From Nannocystis exedens (GTDB taxonomy: Bacteria > Myxococcota_A > Polyangia > Nannocystales > Nannocystaceae), in contig NZ_NETK01000001.1 of the NCBI RefSeq assembly GCF_002343915.1, positions 5,594,001 through 5,658,000 of the forward strand: DNA of 64,000 bases, read 5' to 3'. Both the position numbers and the translations under genes were made by a program. This document shows positions 23,616-30,741 of this stretch, piece by piece; the stretch's first letter is position 1, and every line of letters begins with the position of its first letter. The notes under the pieces were generated by a model that was given only the letters and a program-made list of their open reading frames with translations, did no database searches and was not told where the DNA came from.

Positions 23616-25777
23616 CGACGACTCGGCCGTTCCCCGACTTCTCGCAGCTCGGCTACGACGAGCTGCCGCAGGTGTCTGTTGCGACAGGTCCCGAAGGACA
23701 GGCATGGACGACGCCGGAGGGCGTCGCGGTGCCGCCGAGCTACGTGCCCGAGGCGCTGGAGGCGATCGAGCCGGCCTGCCTGCGCACGCTGCCGGGCCTG
23801 CCGCCGTACACCCGCGGGCCGTACGCGACGATGTACACCCAGCGGCCGTGGACGATCCGCCAGTACGCCGGGTTCTCGACGGCCGAGGAGAGCAACGCGT
23901 TCTACCGCCGCAACCTCGCGGCCGGGCAGAAGGGCCTGTCGATCGCGTTCGACCTGGCGACCCACCGCGGCTACGACTCCGACCACCCGCGCGTGCTCGG
24001 CGACGTCGGCATGGCCGGGGTGGCGATCGACTCGATCCTCGACATGCGGGTGCTGTTCGCCGGCATCCCGCTCGACCAGATGTCGGTGTCGATGACGATG
24101 AACGGGGCGGTGCTGCCGATCCTCGCGCTCTACGTCGTCGCGGCCGAAGAGCAAGGAGTGCGGCCGGAGCAGCTCAGCGGGACCATCCAGAACGACATTT
24201 TGAAGGAGTTCATGGTCCGCAACACGTACATCTATCCGCCCGAGCCGTCGATGCGGATCGTGGCGGACATCTTCGCCTACACGGCGAAGCACATGCCGCG
24301 CTTCAACAGCATCAGCATCTCCGGCTACCACATGCAGGAGGCGGGGGCGACGGCCGACCTCGAGCTGGCCTACACGCTGGCCGACGGGCTCGAGTACGTG
24401 CGCACGGGGGTGCGCGCGGGCCTCGACGTCGACGCGTTCGCGCCGCGGCTGTCGTTCTTCTTCGGCATCGGCATGAACCTGGCGATGGAGGTCGCCAAGC
24501 TGCGGGCGGCGCGGCTGCTGTGGGCCAAGATCGTGCGCGGCTTCGGGGCCAAGAGCGACAAGAGCCTGGCCCTGCGCACGCACTGCCAGACGTCGGGGTG
24601 GAGCCTGGCGGCCCAGGACCCGTACAACAACGTGGCCCGCACCTGCGTCGAGGCGCTGGCGGCGGTGCTCGGCGGGACGCAGTCGCTGCACACCAACAGC
24701 TTCGACGAGGCGCTGGCGCTGCCGACCGATTTCTCGGCCCGGATCGCCCGCAACACCCAGATCTACCTGCAAGAGGAGGCCGGGGTGTGCCGCACGATCG
24801 ACGCGCTCGGCGGCAGCTACTACATCGAGTCGCTGACGCACGAGCTGGCCCAAAGGGCATGGTCTTTGATTCAGGAGGTCGAGTCGCTCGGCGGGATGGC
24901 GCAGGCGATCGTGCAGGGCCTGCCGAAGCTGCGCATCGAGGAGGCGGCGGCGCGGACGCAGGGGCGGATCGACAGCGGGGCGCAGGCGGTGATCGGGGTC
25001 AACCGCCAGCGGCTCGAGCAGGAGGAGCCGCTCGAGGTGCTGGTGGTCGACAACTCGGCGGTGCGCGCGGCCCAGCTCGCGCGCCTCGAGGAGCTGAAGC
25101 GCGGGCGCGACGAGGCGGCCACGCAGGCGGCGCTCGCGGCCCTGACCCGCTGCGCCGGCGACAGCCAGGGGAACTTGCTGGCGCTGGCGATCGACGCGGT
25201 GCGTGCGAAGGCGACGGTCGGCGAGGTGAGCGCGGCGCTCGAGCAGGTGTGGGGCCGCCATCAGGCGGTGACGCGGACGATCCGCGGGGTCTATAGTGCG
25301 GCGGTGGACGACGACCGCAGCGTCGCGCGCGTGCAGGCGAGGGCCGAGGCGTTCGCCCGCGCGGAGGGCCGCCGGCCGCGCCTGCTGGTGGCGAAGATGG
25401 GCCAGGACGGCCACGACCGCGGCGCCAAGGTGATCGCCACCGCGTTCGCCGACATGGGCTTCGATGTCGACATCGGCCCGCTGTTCCAGACGCCGGCCGA
25501 GACGGCGATGCAGGCGGTCGAGAACGACGTCCACGTGGTCGGGGTGTCGTCGCTGGCGGCCGGCCACCTGACGCTGGTGCCGGAGCTGCGCGCCGAGCTG
25601 CAGCGCCTCGGCCGCGACGACATGATGGTGGTGGTCGGCGGCGTGATCCCGCCGCAAGACGTCGCCACGCTCGAGGCGATGGGCGTGGCCGCGGTGTTCG
25701 GCCCCGGCACGGTGCTGACGCGCGCGGCCGAGGCGATCATCGACGAGCTGGCGCGCCGCCTCGGCCACGGCGAGTAG
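23612..25777 (+). CDS. mutB: methylmalonyl-CoA mutase large (catalytic) subunit
   Basis: A 721-residue catalytic subunit, of usual length. The substrate barrel includes YTRGPYATMY, WTIRQYAGFSTAEESN, GLSIAFDLATHRGYDSD and DPYNNVARTCVEALAA. The C-terminal B12 domain has GQDGHDRGAKV with the lower-ligand DxHxxG near residue 600, then GGVIPPQD. The GTG overlaps the mutA stop (GTGA), so the subunits are translationally coupled. No meaB chaperone gene follows. A palindrome-derived stretch (23673-23704) lies in codons 21-31, ahead of the conserved region. Confidence 0.96.
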   Translation: MTTTRPFPDFSQLGYDELPQVSVATGPEGQAWTTPEGVAVPPSYVPEALEAIEPACLRTLPGLPPYTRGPYATMYTQRPWTIRQYAGFSTAEESNAFYRRNLAAGQKGLSIAFDLATHRGYDSDHPRVLGDVGMAGVAIDSILDMRVLFAGIPLDQMSVSMTMNGAVLPILALYVVAAEEQGVRPEQLSGTIQNDILKEFMVRNTYIYPPEPSMRIVADIFAYTAKHMPRFNSISISGYHMQEAGATADLELAYTLADGLEYVRTGVRAGLDVDAFAPRLSFFFGIGMNLAMEVAKLRAARLLWAKIVRGFGAKSDKSLALRTHCQTSGWSLAAQDPYNNVARTCVEALAAVLGGTQSLHTNSFDEALALPTDFSARIARNTQIYLQEEAGVCRTIDALGGSYYIESLTHELAQRAWSLIQEVESLGGMAQAIVQGLPKLRIEEAAARTQGRIDSGAQAVIGVNRQRLEQEEPLEVLVVDNSAVRAAQLARLEELKRGRDEAATQAALAALTRCAGDSQGNLLALAIDAVRAKATVGEVSAALEQVWGRHQAVTRTIRGVYSAAVDDDRSVARVQARAEAFARAEGRRPRLLVAKMGQDGHDRGAKVIATAFADMGFDVDIGPLFQTPAETAMQAVENDVHVVGVSSLAAGHLTLVPELRAELQRLGRDDMMVVVGGVIPPQDVATLEAMGVAAVFGPGTVLTRAAEAIIDELARRLGHGE

Positions 25778-26076
25778 GCGGCCCGGAGGGCGCGAGCGCG
25801 GCACCAAACCGGGGCCGCAGCCGACGACGGGCGCTGCGGCTGGCCGGCGCCGCCGCGCCAGCACGAGGTGTCTCGAAGGACAGGTGAGCCTCCTGCGCGG
25901 ACGACCGTGCGGGCGGCGAGCGCGGCTCCTCCCCCGCCTGCGCTCCCGTCCGCTCCACACCGCCCGCCGCGCCCGGAGCCGAGAGGGCAGGCCGAGCGGC
26001 GGAGCGTGCGGTCGGGCCGCCGGCGCCGCGACCCGCTCACGGCCACGCGCTCGGGCGAGGCCGTGATCTTCGGACA

Positions 26077-26090
26077 TGTCCCGAGGGACA
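26077..26090. repeat. dispersed palindrome, exact core, intergenic
   Basis: TGTCC-CGAG-GGACA, the same 14-mer as at 12339 and 12415, ending 13 bp before the -35 element of the Hsp70 gene. Confidence 0.85.
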
Positions 26091-26103
26091 GGTGATGCGG
26101 GTG

Positions 26104-26132
26104 TTGACAGCGATGGCGGGGGTTGCAAGAGT
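26104..26132 (+). promoter_or_regulatory. sigma-70-type promoter of the Hsp70 gene
   Basis: A consensus -35 TTGACA (26104-26109), a 17-bp spacer and a weak -10 AAGAGT (26127-26132) place transcription about 3 bases before the ATG, a nearly leaderless message. Confidence 0.55.
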
Positions 26133-26141
26133 GCGCCGCGC

Positions 26142-28022
26142 ATGAGCACGGCGATCGGGATCGATCTGGGGACGACGCGCTGCACGGTGGGGATCTTCGA
26201 GCACGGTCGGGCGTCGGCGCTGCTGCAGGGCAAGGGCGTGATGGTGCTGCCGGCGGCGGTGGCGATCGACGGCGAGGGCGCGGTGGTGGTGGGCGACCGG
26301 GCGCGGCGGATGGCGCTGCTGCGGCCGGACGCCAGCCAGCTCTACGTCCACCGCTTGCTCGGGCGCCGCTTCGAGGCGGTGACGCCGGGGGTGTGGCAGC
26401 CGCAGACGCTGGTGCGGGCCGAGCACGGCGACGCGTCGGTCAAGCTGGGCGACCACTCGCTGCTGCCGCAGGCGCTGGTGGCCGCGCAGGTCGCCGAGGT
26501 GCGGGCGGTCGCCGAGGAGCAGCTCGGCGAGCCGGTGACGCACGCGGTCGTGACGGTGCCGGTCCACTTCGGCGACGCGCAGCGGCGGGCGCTGCTGCAC
26601 GCGTGCCGGCTCGGCGGGCTCGAGGTGCGGCGGCTGGTCCACCCGACGACCGCGGCGGCGCTGCTCTACCAGGCCGAAAGGACAGGTGTCGACGACGAGG
26701 TGATCGTGGTGGTCGACGCCGGCGCGGGCGGGGTGAGCTGCGCGGTGGTGGAGATCAAGGAGCGCGAGGTCGCGGTGCTGGCCCAGCGGGGGCTCGCGCT
26801 CGGCGGCGAGGACATCGACGGGCGGATCGCCGAGTGGCTGCTGAGCGAGCGCGGCGAGGAGGGCGGCGACCCCGAGCTGGTGCGCTCGCGGATCCGCGAC
26901 GCCGCCGAGAAGGCCAAGATCGCGCTGTCGGAGCGCAAGGACGTCGAGGTCCACCTGCCGTTCCTCAGCGCCGACGAGGCGGGCCCGAAGCACCTGGCGG
27001 CCAAGTTGACGCAGGCGCGGCTCGAGAAGCTGGCCGGCGACGTGGTCCAGCGGATCGCCGGGCTCGTGGCCAGGGTGTTCGAAGAGTCAGGTGTGGCCCA
27101 GGACCGCGTCGGCGAGGTCATGCTGCTCGGCGGGACCAGCCGGATCCCCGCGCTGCACGAGAAGATCGAGGCGATCTTCAAGAAGATCCCGTCGAGCAAG
27201 CTGGACGCGGTCGACACCGTCGCGCGCGGGGCGGCGATCCTCGCCGGGCTGCTGGCGTCGCGTCACCCGGAGGTGCGCGTCCACGAGGCGCTGGTGCAGC
27301 CGCTGGTGGTGCGGCTCTCCGGCGGCGAGGTGCAGACGCTGCTGACGGCGCGCGCGGCGGTGCCGGCCGAGACGGCGGTGGTGCTGAACACGCCGGGCGA
27401 CGGGCGGGCCTCGGCGGAGGCGCGGCTGTACCAGGGCGACCGCGGGGCCGAGGAGGATGACCTCTTGGCCAGCTTCGTGGTGACGGGCCGGCCCGAGGTC
27501 GAGGTCAAGCTGCGCGTCGACGACAACCAGGTGCTCGAGCTGTCGGTGCGCGAGCTGCTGCGCGGCAAGGAGGCCCGGCTGCACGTGCGCGAGCGCGGCG
27601 GGATCCCCGAGGAGCAGCTCACTGCCATGGTCGAGGCGGCGCGCGAGCGCGAGGCGGCGGGGCGGCTCGAGCGCGAGGCGCACGAGCGGCGCACGCGGCT
27701 CGAAGGGATGGTCCAGCGCTGCGAGCGGATCCTCGCCGAGCAGGACAAGCTGGCGCCCGAGGTGCGCGCGACGGTGGAGGGCGGCCTGCGCGACGCCCGG
27801 GCGGTGCTGGCCGGCGGCGACCCGGAGCTGGTGCGCACGGCGATCGACGGGCTGGCGGCGCTGCTGCAGCCGCTCGGCGGCGAGTGGGCGGCCATCGCCG
27901 CGCCTCCGCCCCCGCGCGCCCGCCTGCAGCCGGTCGTGGCCGCGCCCCCGGCCCGCGTGCGCGCCGAGGCGGCCAACGCGCTCGAAGAGCTGGGCGAGGT
28001 CGTCGAGGAGGACGACGAATAG
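26142..28022 (+). CDS. Hsp70 (DnaK-like) chaperone, divergent type
   Basis: A 626-residue Hsp70. The nucleotide-binding domain has GIDLGTTRCTVGIF at the start, VVTVPVHFGDAQRRA, VVVDAGAGGVSCAVVEI (altered phosphate-2 loop) and LLGGTSRIPALHEKI. A shortened substrate-binding beta domain and a charged helical lid follow; the C terminus is acidic (VEEDDE). Departures from DnaK, such as HRLLGRRF and AGAGG in place of DLGGGT, mark it as a specialised paralogue rather than the housekeeping DnaK. No dnaJ or grpE is adjacent. Confidence 0.85.
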   Translation: MSTAIGIDLGTTRCTVGIFEHGRASALLQGKGVMVLPAAVAIDGEGAVVVGDRARRMALLRPDASQLYVHRLLGRRFEAVTPGVWQPQTLVRAEHGDASVKLGDHSLLPQALVAAQVAEVRAVAEEQLGEPVTHAVVTVPVHFGDAQRRALLHACRLGGLEVRRLVHPTTAAALLYQAERTGVDDEVIVVVDAGAGGVSCAVVEIKEREVAVLAQRGLALGGEDIDGRIAEWLLSERGEEGGDPELVRSRIRDAAEKAKIALSERKDVEVHLPFLSADEAGPKHLAAKLTQARLEKLAGDVVQRIAGLVARVFEESGVAQDRVGEVMLLGGTSRIPALHEKIEAIFKKIPSSKLDAVDTVARGAAILAGLLASRHPEVRVHEALVQPLVVRLSGGEVQTLLTARAAVPAETAVVLNTPGDGRASAEARLYQGDRGAEEDDLLASFVVTGRPEVEVKLRVDDNQVLELSVRELLRGKEARLHVRERGGIPEEQLTAMVEAAREREAAGRLEREAHERRTRLEGMVQRCERILAEQDKLAPEVRATVEGGLRDARAVLAGGDPELVRTAIDGLAALLQPLGGEWAAIAAPPPPRARLQPVVAAPPARVRAEAANALEELGEVVEEDDE

Positions 28023-28113
28023 AGTCTGTCTCGGCGGACATGCGCCGACAGGCATGTTCGTCAAGGCATGTGCCATGGGGCATGTCGCGGCTCGGCCGCA
28101 GGCCGCGGGCCGG

Positions 28114-28316
28114 CCTGCCCTTTGGGACACGCGTTCGGCGCCGATGAGGGCGACGCGGCGCGAGGCCCGGCCCGGGCCTCGACACGAGTCGCCGGGCGGC
28201 CTGTCCTCGGGGCACACGCTCGGCGCTGGTGAGGGCGACGCGGCGCGAGGCCCGGCCCGGGCCTCGACACGAGTCGAGGGGCGGCATGTCCTTGGGGACA
28301 TACGCGCGGCGCGGGT
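28114..28316 (+). repeat. 85-86-bp tandem repeat, each unit led by a palindrome
   Basis: Two full units start at 28114 and 28200 and a partial third at 28285. The unit bodies are nearly identical (GAGGGCGACGCGGCGCGAGG in both). The leading palindromes differ: CCTGCCC-TTT-GGGACA, CCTGTCC-TCG-GGGCAC and CATGTCC-TTG-GGGACAT. Confidence 0.85.
28287..28300. repeat. dispersed palindrome, exact core, intergenic
   Basis: TGTCC-TTGG-GGACA with flanking A/T giving six-base arms (ATGTCC/GGACAT). It leads the third unit of the 85-bp tandem repeat. Confidence 0.85.
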
Positions 28317-28386
28317 GAGAATGTTTCTTCGCGAGATCCAGCCCGGGCCGGCGCGCTCTGGGCGGCGTGCCTTCAGGGCCAGGCGC

Positions 28387-29088
28387 TCAGCGCTGGCGGG
28401 CGACGAAGGCGAGGGCGCCGCTGCGCATGCGCCGGCCCTGGTCGAGCGTGAAGATCTGGCGCGGGCCCTGGCGGCAGGAGCACATCAGGTTCTGGTGCGA
28501 GGTGTCGTGCTCGAGGCCGAAGAGGTGGCCGAGCTCGTGGACGAAGGTGGTGGCGGGGGCGTCGTTGCTGACGATGAGGTACTCGCGGTTGCGCATCTTG
28601 CCGAGCAGGCCGCGGTAGCGCCAGTGGAGGCCGCGGACGCTGCGGTCGGCGCGGAGGGCCCCGCCGAGCTCGAGGTTGCCGACGAGGAAGACGTGGACGG
28701 TGCCGTCGGGCGGGGCGAAGGTGGCGAGGCGCCGGCGATCGCGACGGTGGCGGATCGAGGCGAAGCCGTCGGGCAGCAGCTCGACGCGGGCGACGTAGAC
28801 CTCGATGCCCGAGGCGCGCAGGGCCTCGTTGGCCCGCCACACGGCGCGGTTGAGGCGGCGCAGGTCGAACACGACCTTGTCCGCGCCGGTGGCGACGTGG
28901 ATCGTCAGCGGCAGGCGCACGAGCCGGGCGCCGGCGCGCAGCTCGGGCTGCGATTCGCCGCGGATGTCGGGGACGACGTGCTTGTCCGCGGCGAAGGCCG
29001 GCGTGAACGCCAGCGCAGTGACGAACAGGACCGCCAGCGCTGCGAGGCGCGGACCGACGTGCCGACCGAAACGCGAGGCCAGTATCAC
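28387..29088 (-). CDS. secreted metzincin-type zinc metalloprotease
   Basis: A 233-residue protein with a Sec-type signal peptide (LAALAVLFVTALAFTPAFA) and the metzincin zinc motif HELGHLFGLEHD near residue 185, followed by a Met-turn-like NLMCSC. The mature domain has no propeptide that I can identify. It is probably exported to the periplasm or beyond, which fits a predatory lifestyle but is not proof of it. The GTG at 29088 gives a compact signal peptide; an ATG at 29181 would add 31 residues. Confidence 0.8.
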   Translation of the reverse strand: MILASRFGRHVGPRLAALAVLFVTALAFTPAFAADKHVVPDIRGESQPELRAGARLVRLPLTIHVATGADKVVFDLRRLNRAVWRANEALRASGIEVYVARVELLPDGFASIRHRRDRRRLATFAPPDGTVHVFLVGNLELGGALRADRSVRGLHWRYRGLLGKMRNREYLIVSNDAPATTFVHELGHLFGLEHDTSHQNLMCSCRQGPRQIFTLDQGRRMRSGALAFVARQR

Positions 29089-29308
29089 CCGAGGATCGAC
29101 AGTACCCGAAACGCAGCGGAAAAAAACTGCGCGGTGCGCACCGAGGGGTGCGAAGCACATCGCGCGGGTGATCGCGAGCATGCAGCGAACGGAGGCTCGG
29201 GGCCTACGCGATCACGGGTGTCCGCGGACCGCCGCCTGACCCGAGCCGCCGCGGACAGTTTGTGAAGAACGCAGCGCTTCGCCGCGGGCCATGACACGGG
29301 CCGCGGGC

Positions 29309-29755
29309 GCCCTGCAGCCGGCAGCAGGGGGCGTCATGCACGCGATCAGGTCTGGAGCACGCGAGTGCCCGGCAGCTCGCAGCGGGGCGGAGCGTCGCGC
29401 ACGCGATGGGCTGGAGGTACGCGGGCGCGCTGCAGGCCGCAGCGGGGTGCAGCGCGTCGTGCACGGGATCACGGGTGCAGGCACGACGCCGTCTGCAAGC
29501 ACGCGCACGCGGCGACCTTGCAGGCCCGCAAGCACGCGCGCGGGGACGTCGCGGACGCGGCCAGGCCCGCACCCGGGCGCCCGCGGGGCCGCGAGCACGC
29601 GCGGGGCGTTGCGGACGCGGCCAGGCCCGTCCCGCGGGGCCGCGAGTACGCGCGGCGCGTCGCCGACGCGGCCCGGCCCGCACCCGGGCGTTTCGTGGGG
29701 CCGCGGGCACACGCGCGGGGCGTCGCGCACGCGAGCTGGCCTGCAGGGGCGCGCC
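29309..29755 (+). repeat. GC-rich minisatellite of about 55-65-bp imperfect units
   Basis: Seven or eight imperfect units. The early ones share GCAGCGGGG and CACGCGAT; the later ones share GCGGACGCGGCCAGGCCCG and GGGGCCGCGAGCACGCGCGG. Units drift gradually along the array, as expected of slippage or unequal exchange. Confidence 0.7.
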
Positions 29756-29763
29756 GGTGCTGC

Positions 29764-29769
29764 TATCTT
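29764..29769 (+). promoter_or_regulatory. candidate extended -10 (TGCTATCTT)
   Basis: TATCTT ends 10 bases before the ATG at 29780, preceded by TGC, implying a leader of a few bases. Confidence 0.35.
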
Positions 29770-29779
29770 GCGGCGGAAC

Positions 29780-30574
29780 ATGCTGCAGTTCGGAGAGCGG
29801 GCCGCGAAGGCCCCGGAGTTCGTCCCCGACCCCGAGACTCGCACCTGGCTGGCGCACAGCCTCGCCGTCGTGGTGGCCCACCTGGGGCCACCCGCGCGCA
29901 AGCAGCAGTGGGTGTCCGAGTCGCCGCTGAAGAAGGCCTCGCCGCCGCGCGACCTCGACGCGCTGTTCGAGCTGGTGTGCGCCGCCCAGGAGCACATCGG
30001 CCAGGGCGACGTCGAGATCACGCTGGCGCCGCCGGGAGCAGGCGCTGCGGCAGTGCCGCCGGGCTTCAAGGTGCTCGGCGATCCGTCGGGACACCTGCTG
30101 CACACGTTCGTGCGCGGGTCCGAACTCGCGCTGGTGGTGATGCCGCAGGTGTTCCGCGCGCCGACGCTGCTGCTGGGCAACCTGGCCCGCGAACTGGGAC
30201 GGATCGGCTTGTGGATACAACCGACGTCGTCGCCGGCGCTGGCGGAGATCGACGGCGAGGCCGCGGCCGAGCTGGCGGCGATCTCCCTCGGCCTCGGCGT
30301 GTGGGTGGCCAACGGCGCCTACATGTTCGAGAACGCCTGCTGCGGCGGCGGCTGCGGCATCGACCTGCGGAACATGCGGGCCGGCCTGTCGCTCCCGGAG
30401 GCCAGCTACGCGCTGGCCCTCGACGCCCACCGCAAGGGCCTGTCCCGCCGCGCCGCGGCGAAGCAGCTCGAGGCGACGCAGGAGGTCGCCTTCAAGAAAT
30501 GCTTCGAGGCGTGCGCGAGCGACGTGATCGCCGCGCTGCCGCCGGCCCGCGAACGACCGGCGCTGCGGGCTTGA
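29780..30574 (+). CDS. hypothetical protein
   Basis: A 264-residue soluble protein I do not recognise. The N-terminal half alternates strands and helices (ELALVVMPQVFRAPTLLLGNLARELGRIGLW). The middle contains a conserved-looking ENACCGGGCGID with three cysteines that could bind metal or form a disulfide. The C-terminal third is helical and Lys/Arg-rich. It has no signal peptide or membrane segment. Convergent with the GT39 gene. Confidence 0.7.
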   Translation: MLQFGERAAKAPEFVPDPETRTWLAHSLAVVVAHLGPPARKQQWVSESPLKKASPPRDLDALFELVCAAQEHIGQGDVEITLAPPGAGAAAVPPGFKVLGDPSGHLLHTFVRGSELALVVMPQVFRAPTLLLGNLARELGRIGLWIQPTSSPALAEIDGEAAAELAAISLGLGVWVANGAYMFENACCGGGCGIDLRNMRAGLSLPEASYALALDAHRKGLSRRAAAKQLEATQEVAFKKCFEACASDVIAALPPARERPALRA

Positions 30575-30587
30575 GAGCGGGAGGGCA

Positions 30588-30601
30588 TGTCCGGGGGGAC
30601 A
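30588..30601. repeat. dispersed palindrome, exact core, intergenic
   Basis: TGTCC-GGGG-GGACA within seven-base arms (CATGTCC/GGACATG), 13 bp after the stop of the 29780 gene. Confidence 0.85.
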
Positions 30602-30657
30602 TGTTCTTTCAAGCAGAGGCGAGCGGCCAGGGCCTGTACTGACGAGCCTCGATGGCG

Positions 30658-30689
30658 GAAGGGACATGTACGCAAGGGCATGTCCCTTC
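30658..30689. terminator. 11-bp hairpin between convergent genes
   Basis: GAAGGGACATG, a 10-base loop and CATGTCCCTTC form a perfect stem between the convergent genes 29780-30574 and 30742-33225. No T-run follows. It appears to be an extended member of the palindrome family used at gene ends. Confidence 0.55.
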
Positions 30690-30741
30690 GGTCTGATGCG
30701 CGGCCGGCTCCGTGCTCGGCCGCCAGGACCCGGCGGACCTT

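Larger units (their letters stand above)
25778..26141. other. 364-bp intergenic region between mutB and the Hsp70 gene
   Basis: It holds an 8-bp hairpin, GCCGCAGC/GCTGCGGC (about 25814-25840), shortly after the mutB stop, a palindrome near 25869 (TGTCT-CGAA-GGACA), an exact palindrome core at 26077 and the Hsp70 promoter. No gene is evident. Confidence 0.55.
28023..28386. other. 364-bp intergenic region rich in palindromes
   Basis: This space between the Hsp70 gene and a convergent metzincin gene carries a dense run of palindromic half-sites (28025-28110), an 85-bp tandem repeat (28114-28316) and an exact palindrome at 28287. No gene is evident. Confidence 0.65.
29089..29779. other. 690-bp intergenic region dominated by a minisatellite
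   Basis: It lies between the divergent metzincin and 29780 genes. The first 200 bp hold nothing I recognise; the rest is the repeat at 29309-29755. Open frames through it give Arg/Ala/Gly-rich translations that I regard as spurious. Confidence 0.6.

Noticed and set aside
29291..29779. N-terminal extension of the 29780 gene through the minisatellite.
   Set aside because: The added residues are low-complexity repeat translation, and a candidate -10 box lies just before the ATG at 29780.
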